Notes: generated by a model not told the origin, from the sequence alone. A stretch of DNA of 38,768 nucleotides from Lingula anatina (GCF_001039355.2 NW_019775092.1:426067-464834), one strand, 5' to 3'; counted from the first letter of the stretch, positions 11,497 to 23,073 are shown. Numbers and translations are program-made.

Positions 11497-11560
<64 letters not shown>

Positions 11561-13258
11561 GCCATTTAACTGTGACCTTAAAATTGACCTTTGGCCTACT
11601 TTTCACCATGAACTGAACTTTGCAACATATTAGTCCTTTATATCTCCAAAACTGGCAGAGAAATTGACCTTTGATCTACTTTTCAACATGTGATGCAACT
11701 TTTCTGTCCCTTATATCTCCAAAAATGGCAGAGACAGAGTCAAAGTTAATATTGAACTTGAAAAGGAAGTCATATACTTGCGAATTAACTGTGACCTTAA
11801 AATTGACCTTTGGCCTACTTTACAACATGAACTAACTTTTGCAGCTTTTTTATCCCTTATATCTCCAAAACTGGCAGAGATACGCCCATATTATTATTGA
11901 ACTTGAATAGGAAGATACATGTATATACTGGCAATCTAAATGTGACCTTGAAATTGACCTTTGAGCTTATTTTCACTATGAACTGAACATCACATTCACA
12001 AATTTGGAATTGACCTTTTACGTTTCCCCATGATTTTGTTATAAATTGTAGTTTTCAACAAAAAAATTCGAGAACTCTTGTTAACTTCATTTTGTAGAGT
12101 TTGTCAAGTACAACACTGGGGGTGGTGTCCCCTTTTTTTGTTTTCTCGTGAATTCGCTTGACCCAGCTGGTGGTACAATACTTGGAGGCAGTATCGCCTC
12201 TCTGAACCTCTAGTATATTTACTGCTTTCCAGTTGCCTTCTCTCTTTTTCTACTGCATTCAATCCCCCGCGGCATTCTCAGGGTTGAAATTGCCAAGCAA
12301 TTTTGATTTGTTCAATACTTACAGCTTTTTGCTGACGTTACTTATATTGACTACATCTTTCTGTTGATCTTGTCTTTTTGTTGTCCTTATTTTTTTATTG
12401 GCGTTATATTTTTGCACAAAACGTTTAAAACGTTAAGAGAACTTTTTGAACACACATTTTCAGTCATTCGGTTGGGACAAGGTACCTCAGAATTGGGTAT
12501 CTTCTATAATCAGGCGAAAACAAAGGTTACAAGACCGATGCAGCGCCCGCAAAACTGCTCCGTTCAACTATTTAAAGAGACCAAGATGGATTATAGTGGA
12601 GGATAAATATAAACTGATATTGTGCACTATGTTCAAAGCCGCAAGTCGTAATTGGAGAAATGTGTATCAGATTCTGTCTGGCCGTCAGGATGTTGTCTTC
12701 AAGGGCACAAAGAAATACTTTAAACGGTTATATTCTAATGACAGCAAGAACAACAGCATGCGCTTAGCAAATTATCTGAAGGTCTTAGTGGTGCGACACC
12801 CACTAGAGAGACTCGTGTCGGCGTACAAGGAGCAAGTTTTGTTTAGGCATATAGGTCCCAGAGTGAAAACTTATATGAACCAGCAATATAAGAGGAACAT
12901 TACTTTGCAAAAACATATTTCCTTTTCGGATTTCCTGCAGTATATAGCAGACAACGGACCAAACAATACCCACTGGGCTTTGGTCGAGGATTTTTGCAAA
13001 CCCTGTGACGTTCAGTATGACGTCATCGTTCATCATGAAGATCTTACGATCGACGCGCCTAATGTCATGCGTCTACTTGGCGCCGAACACTTGATAGCAC
13101 AATTCCCGTCATCTCACCGCGAGATTGAGTTCTACCACAACCAAACTCTAATAGATAAGTACTATAGCGAGATAGATAGAAAACTACTGAAAAAGGTCTG
13201 GGATATTTACAAAGAAGAGGCAAGCTTCCTCGGATATATCTTTGAACGTATATCATAA
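9617..13258 (+). CDS. ST-4: HNK-1/CHST-like sulfotransferase (3 exons, altered C-terminus)
   Basis: Exons 9617-9692, 10312-10442 and 12464-13258 join in phase to 333 residues. The anchor (MKKKAIFLTTTT...), stem, FKAASRNW loop, VVRHPLERLVSAY site and CKPC element are all present, so it should be a Golgi-lumen PAPS-dependent sulfotransferase like ST-3. Against ST-3 it lacks three residues after LSGRQD, as ST-6 does. A 7-nt deletion near the end (after GGATAT at about 13236) removes the usual stop frame, so the tail reads IFERIS instead of ELDL. Intron 2 is about 2 kb, against 0.38 kb in ST-3 and ST-6, owing to inserted repeats. A broken extra copy of the exon-2 start lies in intron 1. Splice sites are good. 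Confidence 0.87.
10091..10310 (+). repeat. Local duplication of the exon-2 acceptor region in ST-4 intron 1
   Basis: The acceptor region and first about 26 nt of exon 2 occur twice. The upstream copy has CAG at 10162-10164 and coding-like bases 10165-10190, then stops (TAA in the carried frame), followed by a T-run (10213-10234) and a second run-in starting GACGAAAATTGAG to the true acceptor at 10310-10311. Use of the first acceptor would give a short frame ending in a stop, so this copy is a decoy or remnant. Confidence 0.7.
10443..12463 (+). repeat. Enlarged ST-4 intron 2 with a degenerate tandem repeat of about 170 bp
   Basis: Between about 11410 and 12010 the words TTATATCTCCAAAACTGGCAGAG and TGTGACCTTAAAATTGACC recur about four times at roughly 170-bp spacing, with an (AT)n tract inside the first unit. 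Related wording (GGCCTTTGACCTTTATTTC) is seen near 10830. Positions 10500-11400 hold a 116-codon open frame with no recognisable domain. The last about 250 bases (12210-12463) again match the intron-2 end of the other copies, so the repeats are an insertion into the ancestral intron. Confidence 0.6.
11500..11558. repeat. (AT)n microsatellite
   Basis: About 29 perfect AT units inside the intron repeat of ST-4. Confidence 0.95.
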
Positions 13259-13402
13259 TGCGGCACATACATGCTGAATTTAGATTAGAATCATGATCGA
13301 AAGGCGACAATATTAAAGACATTGCAAAACAAAGTTATTGCGGAGGGTATCATAATTTGAAATTAAAAACGGGCTACTATGTATTTGTACATTGAATCAA
13401 GC

Positions 13403-13408
13403 AATAAA
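13403..13408 (+). promoter_or_regulatory. Poly(A) signal AATAAA of ST-4
   Basis: AATAAA about 145 nt downstream of the ST-4 stop in the conserved AAGCAATAAAAAT context. Confidence 0.6.
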
Positions 13409-13632
13409 AATTTGGTAAACTCGGCTAGATGTACAGTAAACATTCCGTGACGCTATAACATAAAAATGCTATGTATTATAGTATTGATTTTGTTTGCTTA
13501 AACCGCCCTTCATTCAAAATCTAATTTTACAAATGTGCCAAAAGTTACGTGTCTTTCAGTGATGTCCTGCATGTTTATAACTAATGCATAGATTACATTT
13601 ACACGGGCGCCATGCGTTGAAATTATTATTGA

Positions 13633-14088
13633 AATTCACAGGCAATTTTGGTAACTTCACGTAATAACTTTTTACTGTAGGCTGTAACTCCTCATAATAC
13701 GTTAGGTAAAGTCTTAAAAGGCAGAGTAGGCTTGTTTTACCATTCTGATTATGAAGCCATTGATGAGGAAGTTCATGAAGCCATTGTCTTCTTTTAGTTA
13801 CTGTAGGGTGTTATATTCAACATATCGTCTGAGCAAGCGACGAGTGAACATTAAATGATTGAAACTGGTTATTGTTGTCAGCGTTGGATTTCCTCATAGC
13901 GGTCTACACGTAACTATTTTGACCACAAACTTGGAAGGTATTATTTACGCGTTATCCAAACTAAAAGTATTCAACGGTGTCCTTATTTCGAGCCTATTTC
14001 TAAATTTGATTCACAGCTAAATTTTGCGCGGTTCCGGACACGTTTTGGCGAAGTTATTACGTGAAGTTACCGAAATTGCCTGTGAATT
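13633..14088. mobile_element. Second foldback element, 38-bp inverted repeats
   Basis: The arm at 13633-13670 (AATTCACAGGCAATTT...) and the arm at 14051-14088 are reverse complements over 38 bases with one mismatch, separated by 380 bases without a coding frame. The spacers after ST-5 (about 17860) and ST-6 (about 21800) carry the flanking ACACGGGCGCC wording without this element. It is a different family from the element at 8651. No clear target duplication is seen. Confidence 0.7.
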
Positions 14089-14921
14089 AATAGATGTCTC
14101 TGGCATTCCGCTCAGACGCCGTACGAAAAGGGCAATACGCATTTCAAATGTTATCAAGGCTTAAGCGACTAAATAGACAACCGTGAATGTCTAACCTACG
14201 AAAATGCATCTATTCCGTCCTTACTAATCAGGTAAAGTAAATAAAAAGAGTTTGGACATGGTCAAATTTCATAATTTAAGGTACGGAGTGTTCGTTGGTA
14301 CCACTGTGTGGGAGTTTATATTCGGGAGGAAGACGCAAGTAGCAGGCTAAGGAAAGACAAAACTGTTTAGTTTGCTAATAACGAGTGGCTATTCTTTGTA
14401 AATAGGGTAGGCAGACGATATCTATTTTTTTTTTATTTATTTTCAAAAATGATATTTAATGAAAACTGCAAACGTTCTTTATTTTTCTTTTTTGGGGACG
14501 TATTTAATTGAACACGTGCATGTCAGCCTGTATCAGTTTGATGTGTTCCTGTCACGCTAGTGACTCCATATGAAATCATTGTAAATTATATTTTAAATAA
14601 CATTTGTGGTGCTTTTACTAAATGGAATAAAACTATCGGGCCCTTTGTTTTTCAATTATGTTGCTACCACTTTAAAATAGGAATGGCCCAATTTTAAGAA
14701 ACAATGGCTTAAAAAAGACGCACAATTTTCATGTAAGCTTCGATAAAGTGAAGTAATAATTTGCCCGCATCTTTACTCGTTGCTGTATCATTCTCATCCT
14801 TTATTTACCATGAAATAGCAACTAAAGCGAATTGACATCTGCACGAATAGTCACTCCCTACGTGAAACACCTAAATATATTTTACCTGGATCTCTTGAAC
14901 GAGGAAGTGGTTATAAGTGTA
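14089..14921 (+). other. 5' flank of ST-5, shared with other array units
   Basis: No gene. It contains blocks shared with the spacers before ST-6 and after ST-6: CGCTCAGACGCCGTACGAAAA, GCATCTATTCCGTCCTTACT, and a GGGAGTTTATATTCGGGAGGAAG stretch at about 14310. From about 14460 it aligns with the run-in to ST-6 exon 1. Confidence 0.5.
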
Positions 14922-17515
14922 ATGAAAAAGAAAGCGATCTTCCTCACCACCACGGCAGCCTGCGTATTAACGCTGTTGGCGCTGCTCTATTTTACAGGTA
15001 ACTATTATCTTTAACTCTTAATTTTTGTAAAATATTACAAAATTTTAATTTATAAAAACAACCATCCTTGCAACATAAATAGGGCTGATTCGTGGAATTA
15101 TAAAAGTTCTAGAATACAGAAAAATTAGAAATACATGTGTTTGAAAAGTGTTTGTTTTTAGCAATAATCAAATTATTAAACATCAAACTTAATGAAGTTA
15201 AACGCAAATGTTTTGACAAAACTTTTTACAGTAAATTAGTCCATCCTATCAGGCAAATGACGATTGAATGCCTAGTTATTTTAGCTATATTTCTTGAACA
15301 AGTGCAATTCGTAACAGTCGATGCATGTAAATGTAGCACCGATCATATTCCATTATAGTTTTCATCAGCATTGTAAGGTATTGATATTGATTTCATAGTG
15401 GCATTTATAAAGACACTAAGATGACAAAGCTTTTATGGGTACGAATCTTACAGGAATTTACAAACCCATTTCAATTCATCGAGAACAGGAAGTAATATAT
15501 GGCAGTGGCACTTCTCTCCGAACCAGTAACAATTTGCCCCAAAAAAGTGAAGAATACGACTCCATAGATAAACGGATCTGGGAGGTATTTACATGTAGTT
15601 TAACGTTTATTAGACAGTAAGGGTTTACCTTAATATAGTATTGAATTAGAACTACTGTAGAAACTAGAGGTAAACCCCACAAGACCTTTATATTTTTTTC
15701 ATATTATTTATATACTGCTTTCCAGTGTTCCCTTCTATCCATTTCTCTCTGTGTATTCCATTCTATCTGCATTCTATCTGCGTTTACGTTAAACTTGGCT
15801 GTTATTGAAGAATCGCACATTATGACAGCATGTCAACCAATTGGACAGAACACTCCCCGCTCTTTACTCACTTTAATTACCAACATTACATTGGAATAAA
15901 TTTAGTCGTTATTCATCGATACATTTAAACAGACAGACAGACAGACATATAAACAGGCTGCCAGTTAGTACGTGAAGTTGCATTATCATATTGAAACTAA
16001 TGGTTGATCATGGCCCCTAAGAATCCCTTAAGAACCGTATCAATCCCCAGTTGTTGGCTGGTGTTCATGCATTCCAGAGTTCCAGTATACCATCTGACTC
16101 GACGTAGATGGTTTCTGGCAGTGATCACTGGTTTCCTAACGGAAATCCTGCCAAAATAACGTCGACTGTGCAGACGTCTTCTGACGGCAAACTCAGAAAC
16201 ACGGTGTGCCCTGTTCTTGTGGATGTTGCAGTCAAGTTCCAAAATGTCGTTTTCTAAGAGGAAGGCGTATTGAGATTCTCTTTTCTCTCGGTGTGGTTTC
16301 CCTCGGTCGCCCTTACCCAGACAATCTTGCCCATGTGTCTGTATGTACATGTTGTTGTCCATCCCTCTCAATGGTTCTCATCCGATCCCTCTCAACCCAA
16401 CCTTCTGGGGAGTTAAGACTTACCTGTGCTCCTCCCCTAAGGAATTTTATTCCTAAGACCTTGAAAAACGTAGCTCTTTGAAATGGTTTGGATATGGTTT
16501 ATTTTACCCTCGAGGGGAAATGGTTGGAATTGCTAGGCAAATTACAATTTTGACTTGTAAAGGTTCATTACTCACAACTTTTTTGCTGACATAACTTTTG
16601 TTGACCACATCTTTTTATTGACCTTATCTTTTTTGTTAACCTTATTCTTTTATTGGCGTTATCTTCTGCACAAAACGGTTTAAAAGCTCTGAGAACTTTT
16701 TGAAACACATCTTTCAGTCGTTCGGTTGGGACAAGGTACCTCATAATTGGGTGTCTTCCATGATCAGGCGAAAACAAAGGTTACAAGACAGATGCAGCAC
16801 CCGCAAAACTACTCCGATCAAAGATTTGAAGAAATCAAAATGGATTATAGTGGATGACAAACATAAACTAATTTTGTGCACTATGTTGAAAGCTGCAAGT
16901 CGTAATTGGAGAAATGTGTATCAAATTCTTTCCGGCCGTCAGGATCCTTCAACTGTTGTCTTCAAGGCCGGAAAAGAATACTATACACAGTTATATTCTA
17001 ATGACTACAAGAACAACAGCATGCGCTTAGCAAGTTATCTGAAGGTCTTAGTGGTGCGACACCCACTAGAGAGACTCGTGTCGGTGTACAAGGAACAGGT
17101 TTTGTTTCGGTTTTTAGGTCCTAGCGTGAAAACTTATATGAACCAGCAATATGAGAGGAACATTACTTTGCAAAAACATATTTCCTTTTCGGATTTCCTC
17201 CAGTATATAGCAGACAATGGACCAAACAATAGCCACTGGGCTTTGGTCGAGGATTTCTGCAAACCCTGTGACGTCCAGTATGACGTCATCGTTCATCATG
17301 AAGATCTTACCACCGACGCGCCTAATGTCATGCGTCTACTTGGTGCCGAACACTTGATAGCACAATTCCCGTCATCTCATCGCGCGATCGAGTCCTACCG
17401 CAACGAGACTCTCATACAAAAATATTACAGCGGGATAGATAGAGAACTGCTGAAAAAGGTCTGGGATATTTACAAAGAAGAGGCAAGCTTCCTCGGATAT
17501 AAATTAGATCTTTGA
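14922..17515 (+). CDS. ST-5: HNK-1/CHST-like Golgi carbohydrate sulfotransferase (3 exons)
   Basis: Exons 14922-14997, 15454-15584 and 16718-17515 join in phase to 334 residues. Type II anchor MKKKAIFLTTTAACVLTLLA, stem in exon 2, then the catalytic exon. The PAPS loop reads LKAASRNW (Leu for Phe before the Lys), the 3'-phosphate site VVRHPLERLVSVY, and the CKPC element and both sequons are kept. Predicted role as for ST-3; the acceptor is unknown. Intron 2 (15585-16717) is enlarged by a Tc1-like transposase fragment on the opposite strand. The stem differs most from its paralogues (SEEYDSIDKRIWE instead of SKEHDAIDKRIWE), so the catalytic domain is the more constrained part. Confidence 0.9.
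15997..16371 (-). mobile_element. Tc1/mariner-like transposase fragment in ST-5 intron 2
   Basis: A 124-codon minus-strand frame contains SEFAVRRRLHSRRYFGRIS followed by VRKPVITARNHLRRVRW. This matches the pattern of the helix-turn-helix/linker region of Tc1-like transposases (VRRRL...G...RKP.LT..H...RL.W). No DDE catalytic part and no convincing terminal repeats are visible, so it is a truncated, inactive remnant. It is absent from the matching introns of ST-3, ST-4 and ST-6. Confidence 0.6.
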
Positions 17516-17662
17516 ATGTATGTCGTAATACGGCACACACATACTGAATTTACATTAGAATCATAATCGAACGGCAACAATATTGCAAAAAAAGTAAATG
17601 CGGGTGGTATCAGAATTTAAAATTAAAAACGGGCTACGATGTATTTGTATATTGAACCAAGC

Positions 17663-17668
17663 AATAAA
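17663..17668 (+). promoter_or_regulatory. Poly(A) signal AATAAA of ST-5
   Basis: AATAAA about 148 nt after the stop, same context as in its paralogues. Confidence 0.6.
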
Positions 17669-18452
17669 AATTTGGTAAACTCAGCTAGATGTAGGACATT
17701 AAACATTCCGTGACGCTTTGGCATAAAAATGCAATGTATTATATAATTGATTTTGTTTGCTTAAACCGCCCTACTTTCAAAATCTTATTTTACAAATGTG
17801 CCAAAAGTTAGGTGTCCTTGAGTGATGTCCTGCATGTTTATAACTAATGCCTAGATTACATTTACACGGGCGCCGTGCTATGCAATTGAGCTACGGGCTA
17901 CGCCGAGTATGTCTACATTACATAGCCTTATATCAGTACGATTCTGTGCGATCTCGCACGGCCACCGTCTATTTCCGCTCAGACGCCGTACGAAAACGGT
18001 ATTACGCATTTCAAATGTAATCAAGGCTTAAGCGACTAAATAGACGATCGTGAATGCCAAACCTATGAAAATGCATCTATTCTGTCCTTACTTATTAGGT
18101 AAAGTAAATAAAAAGAGTGTTAATATGGCCGAATTTCATAATTTAAAGTAAGGAGTGACCGTTGGTTCCATTGTGTGGGAGCTTATATTCGGGAGGAAGA
18201 CGCAAGTAGCAGGCTAAGGAAAGACAAAACTGTTTAGTTTGATAATAACGAGTGGCTATTCTTTGTAAACAGGGTAGGCAGACGAAATCCATTCATTTTG
18301 TTCAAATATGAAATTTAACTAGCAGAGCAGACAAACTTTCAATTTTAAATTTTGGGGGTGCTAGTCAAAAGTCTGGGACATTTTAAAGGCTTAAAACAAC
18401 TTCATTAAGGTTTACCTAGGTTCGATTGTAATTTCTTCCACTTCCCAATAAC

Positions 18453-18487
<35 letters not shown>
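18453..18487. repeat. Poly(A) run
   Basis: A 34-35 base A tract inserted in the ST-5/ST-6 spacer. The equivalent place after ST-6 (about 22405) reads CAATTGCAAACAAATG with no tract. It could be slippage or the tail of a small retroposon. Confidence 0.8.
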
Positions 18488-18489
<2 letters not shown>

Positions 18490-18783
18490 TAACGAAACGG
18501 AGGGTACGAGTGAAAGAAAATTTAGTTATTTTGGTTAGGGTTAGCCCGACCTAAGTGGATCAAAATCTAGGTGGAGGCTTACCCATACATAAGTGGACTA
18601 TCTACCACGGGGGACTCTCTGACCTCTTATACCGGCGTCACAATAGCCAGTTCGTTACACTAAGATGGGAGGGGGGGGGAGCGATTTCATAAGATGGTAA
18701 AATTCGTCTTCTTTGTGCCCCGAATTCCTCGGCATTTGGTTACAAGCTCAAATGTAAAATGCATCCCCAGAATCCGTGCACCA

Positions 18784-19092
18784 ATTAAGATGAGCTCAAA
18801 ATTGCACAGGCATTGTGAGGGCATATTGTAGGGTTGTGTGGAATTGCGCTTATCTTTTAAGGTCAAGGCCAGGGTTGAGTTTTTCCATATTCCACTTCCG
18901 CTTTACAGCACTGGCTATTAGTTTTAGTTACCACGTCTCCATGGAAACCAAGCAAAACTGGCAAAACTGAAACACCAAAACCAAAAATAGAGACACTGCA
19001 TGAACCCGATAAATGAGACACAAAACCAGAAAATGATACAAAAATATGAAAACTGCAAACGTTTTTTATTTTTATTTTTATTTTATTAGTAT

Positions 19093-19127
<35 letters not shown>

Positions 19128-19599
19128 TTTTTTGAGGACGTACAATTGGTAACTTGCATACCAGTTTGATGTGTTCCTATCACGCTTAAGACTCGATCTG
19201 TTCAGTGGGAGAAACAATCAATCAGTCTTTTCTCAAGTACATAAATATGGAATCATTGTAAATTATATTTTACACAGCATTTGCGGTGCTTTCACAAAAT
19301 GGGATAAAACTATTGCGCGCTTTGCAATTCAATTTTGCTGCTACCACTCAATAGAAATGGCCTAATTTTAAGAAACAATGGCTTAAAAAATATGAACAAT
19401 GTTCATGTCAGCTGCAATGAAGTGATGTAATAATTTGCCCGCATCTTTACTCGTTGCTGTATCATTCTCATCCTTTATTTACCATAACATAGTAGCTTAA
19501 AAGAATCCACAACTGCACGAGTAGTCACTCCTTGTGTGAAACACCTAAACATTTATTACTTAGAAGATCTCTGAGAACGAGGAAGTGTTTATAAGTGTA
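18784..19599 (+). other. 5' flank of ST-6
   Basis: No gene. Bases from about 18860 to 19060 repeat the block seen near 777-965 and 3408-3595 (GGGTTGAGTTTTTCCATATTC, then CACGTCTCCATGGAA). A T-rich (TTTA)n tract at 19068-19131 follows. The last 450 bases align with the flank of ST-5. The shared block upstream of three units is the best place to look for a common promoter. Confidence 0.5.
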
Positions 19600-21440
19600 A
19601 TGAAAAAGAAAGCGATCTTCCTCACTACCACGACAGCCTGCGTATTTACGCTGTTGGTGCTGCTCTATTTTACAGGTAACTATTGTCTTTAACTCTTATT
19701 TTTTGGTAAAAAATTACAAAATTAAAATTTATAAAAACAACCATCTTTGCGACATAAATAGGGCTTGTTCATGGAATTATAAAAATTCTAGAATACACAA
19801 ATATAAGCAATGCATGTGTTTGAAAAGTGTTGGTTTTCAGCAATAATTATAAGTTATTAAACATCAAATTTCACGAAGTTAAACGTAAATGTTTGACAAC
19901 TTTTCACCATAAACTAGGCCATCTTATCAGGCAATCAATGATTGTATTCCTAGTAAAAATAGCTCGAGTCTTTTCTTTTGAGTGACTCGTAAAAGTCGAT
20001 GCATGTAGCAACGACCGTATTCCCTTATACTTTTCATCAGCATTTAAAGACATTGACGGAAGATTTTTGACGAAAATTGAGTTCATAGTGGCATTTATAA
20101 AGACATTAGGACGACAAAGCTTTTATGAGATACATGTACATATCTTGCAGGAATTTACAAACCCATGTCAATTGTTCAAGAAAAGGGAGTAATTAATGGC
20201 AATTCTCTTCGAACCACTGACAACTTTCCCAAACTCAGTAAAGAACACGACGCCATAGATAAACGGATCTGGGAGGTATTTAGTGTAACGTTTTTTTTTT
20301 TTTTACTATGGTACTGACTTACAATTACTGTATTTCTTACACTAGGTAGAAATCACAAGACCTTTATGTTCTTTCATATTATTTGTTTATTGATTTCCAG
20401 TTGCCTTCTCTTTTTCTCTCTGTCTACTCCATTTAATCTCCCGCGGCGTTCTCAGGGTTGAAATTGCCAGGCAAATTACAATTTTGTCTTGTTCAATATT
20501 CACAGCTTTTTTGCTGACGTTATTCATGTTGACCTTATCTTTTTATTGACCTTTTTTGTCCCTATTTTTTACTGGTGTTATATTTTTGTTGACCCATTTT
20601 GCATAAAACGTTTAAAAACGTTAAGAGAACTTTTTGAAACACATCTTTCAGTCATTTGGTTGGGACAAGGTACCTCAGAATTGGGTATCTTCCGTAATCA
20701 GGCGAAAACAAAGGTTACTAGACAGATGCAGCGCCCGCAAAACTGCTCCCTTCAACTATTTGGAGAAACCAAGATGGATTATAGTGGAGGACAAATATAA
20801 ACTGATATTGTGCACTATGTTCAAAGCAGCAAGTCGTAACTGGAGAAATGTGTATCAGATTCTGTCTGGCCGTCAGGATGTTGTCTTCAAGGGCACAAAG
20901 AAATACTTTACACGGCTACATTCCTACGGCAGCAAGAACAACAGCATGCGCTTAGCAAATTATCTGAAGGTCTTAGTGGTGCGACACCCACTAGAGAGAC
21001 TCGTGTCGGCCTACAAGGAACAAGTTTTGTTTAGGCATTTAGGTCCCAGAGTGAAAACTTATATGAACCAGCAATATGAGAGGAACATTACTTTGCAAAA
21101 ACATATTTCCTTTTCGGATTTCCTGCAGTATATAGCAGACAACGGACCAAAGAATGCCCACTGGGCTTTGGTCGAGGATTTTTGCAAACCCTGTGACGTT
21201 CAGTATGACGTCATCGTTCATCATGAAGATCTTACGACCGACGCGCCTAATGTCATGCGTCTACTTGGCGCCGAACACTTGATAGCACAATTCCCGTCAT
21301 CTCATCGCAAGATCGAGTCCTACCGCAACGAGACTCTCATACAAAAATATTACAGCGGGATAGGTAGAAAACTGTTTCAAAAAATCTGGGATATTTACAA
21401 AGAAGAGGCAAGCTTCCTCGGATATAAATTAGATCTTTGA
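19600..21440 (+). CDS. ST-6: HNK-1/CHST-like Golgi carbohydrate sulfotransferase (3 exons)
   Basis: Exons 19600-19675, 20151-20275 and 20652-21440 join in phase to 329 residues. Exon 2 is 6 nt shorter than in ST-3 to ST-5 (stem reads INGNSLRTTD), and three residues are missing after LSGRQD as in ST-4. The anchor (MKKKAIFLTTTTACVFTLLV), FKAASRNW loop, VVRHPLERLVSAY site, HW...CKPC element and sequons are intact. The intron-2 end (20477-20651) is almost identical to that of ST-3 (7368-7542), while the early part of exon 3 matches ST-4, suggesting gene conversion among copies. Predicted PAPS-dependent sulfotransferase of the secretory pathway. Confidence 0.9.
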
Positions 21441-22723
21441 GTGTTGTCGAATTACGGCATATATATATGCTGTATTTAGATTAGAATCATGATCGAAAGG
21501 CAACAATATTGCAGACATTGCATAAAAGTTAATGCGGGTGGTATCAGAATTTGAAATTTAAAACGGGCTACTATGAATTTGTACATTGAATCAAGCAATA
21601 AAAATATGGTAAACTCAGCTAGGTGTGTATTAAACATTCCGTGACGCTATGAAATAAAAAATATGTATTATATTATTGATTTTGTTTGCTTAAATCGTCC
21701 TACTTTCGAAAGCTGATATTACAAATGCGCCAAAAGTTAGGTGTCCTTGAGTGATGTCCTGCATGTTTATAACTAAAGCCTGGATTATATTTACACGGGC
21801 GCCGTGCGATGAAATTGTCCGTACGATTTTTTTTTAATCGTAAGGAGCTACGGGCTACGCCGAGTATGTCTACATTACATGGCCTTATATCAGTACGATT
21901 CTGTGCGATTTCGCACGGCCACCATCTACTTCCGCTCAGACGCCGTACGAAAACGGTATTACGCATTTCAAATGTAATCAAGGCTAAAGTGACTAAATAG
22001 ACGATAGTGAATGCCAAACCTATGAAAATGCATCTATTCTGTCCTTACTTATCAGGTAAAGTAAATAAAAAGAGTGTTAATATGGCCGAATTTCATAATT
22101 TAAAGTAAGGAGTGACCGTTGGTTCCCTTGTGTGGGAGTTTATATTCGGGAGGAAGGTGCAAGTAGCAGGCTAAGGAAAGACAAAACTGTTTAGTTTGCT
22201 AATAACGAGTGGCTATTCTTTGTAAACAGGGTAGGGAGACGAAATCCATTCATTTTGTTCAAATATGAAATTTAACGAGCAGAGCAGACAAACTTTCAAT
22301 TTTAAATTTTGGGGTGCTAGTCAAAAGTCTGGGACATTTTAAAGGCTTAAAACAACTTCATTAAGGTTTACCTAGGTTCGATTGTAATTTCTTCCACTTC
22401 CCAATTGCAAACAAATGTAACGAAACTGAGGGTCCGAGTAACAGAAAGTCCGTCCTCCACTTAGTTGTTTTGGTTAGGGTTAGCCTGGCAGAAGTGGATC
22501 AAAATCTAGGTGGAAGCTTACCTATACATAAGCGGACTATCTACCACGGGGGACTCTCTGACACGTTATACCGGCGTCACAATAGCCAGTTCGTTACACT
22601 AAGATGGGAGGGGGGGGGGGGCGATTTCATAAGATGGCAAAATCTGTCTTCTTTGTGCCCCGAATTCCTTGGCATTTGGTTTCAAGCACACATATAAAGT
22701 GCATCCCCAGAATCCGTGCACCA
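21441..22723 (+). repeat. Spacer after ST-6, partner of 17516-18783
   Basis: Right-hand copy of the array spacer, holding the ST-6 poly(A) signal, a short hairpin-like CGATTTTTTTTTAATCG (21827-21843) and a G-run at 22608-22621. Nothing beyond 22724 resembles the array, so ST-6 is its last member here. Confidence 0.75.
21597..21602 (+). promoter_or_regulatory. Poly(A) signal AATAAA of ST-6
   Basis: AATAAA about 157 nt after the stop in the conserved AAGCAATAAAAAT context. Confidence 0.6.
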
Positions 22724-22974
22724 GGTAAGACGACCTTTAAACACGTCTCGATCATACTTTGATATTGAACTAAAACACATCTGGATATTTGTACATTAAA
22801 CTAGGCAGCAGACGTATGGATTTACATTACATACAATAACATTATCAATCTGATATAACATAACCGCATAATATTTTAACAATTGATAATATTTTTATTT
22901 CTCTTAAATTTTGATCCATACTTTTCTTAATGTTCTAAAATCTACATATTTTGTATCCAATAGAAGCCGGTGTG

Positions 22975-23073
22975 ATGAATATTCATGACAAACATCTGGC
23001 ATGATGAATATTCATGACAAACATCTGGCATGATGAATATTCATGACAAACATCTGGCATAATAAATATTCAT
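22975..23073. repeat. Four-unit 29-bp array of ATGAATATTCAT palindromes
   Basis: The perfect 12-bp palindrome ATGAATATTCAT sits at 22975, 23004 and 23033, and a one-base variant (ATAAATATTCAT) at 23062, each followed by GACAAA and, in three units, CATCTGGC. Spacing is exactly 29 bp. The palindrome resembles the MORE-type site bound by POU-domain dimers, and CATCTG is an E-box. It may be only a minisatellite. Confidence 0.85.

Larger units (their letters stand above)
17516..18783 (+). repeat. Spacer duplicated after ST-6 (partner 21441-22723)
   Basis: The 3' flank of ST-5 matches that of ST-6 from the stop codon to GCATCCCCAGAATCCGTGCACCA (18762-18784; second copy at 22702-22724), where similarity ends sharply. 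This marks the right end of the array's repeat unit. The block contains the poly(A) signal and a G-run near 18668. The A-run at 18453-18487 is present only in this copy. Confidence 0.75.

Noticed and set aside
21700-22017. 105-codon minus-strand frame in the ST-6 spacer
   Set aside because: The frame is broken in the paralogous spacers and shows no domain pattern.
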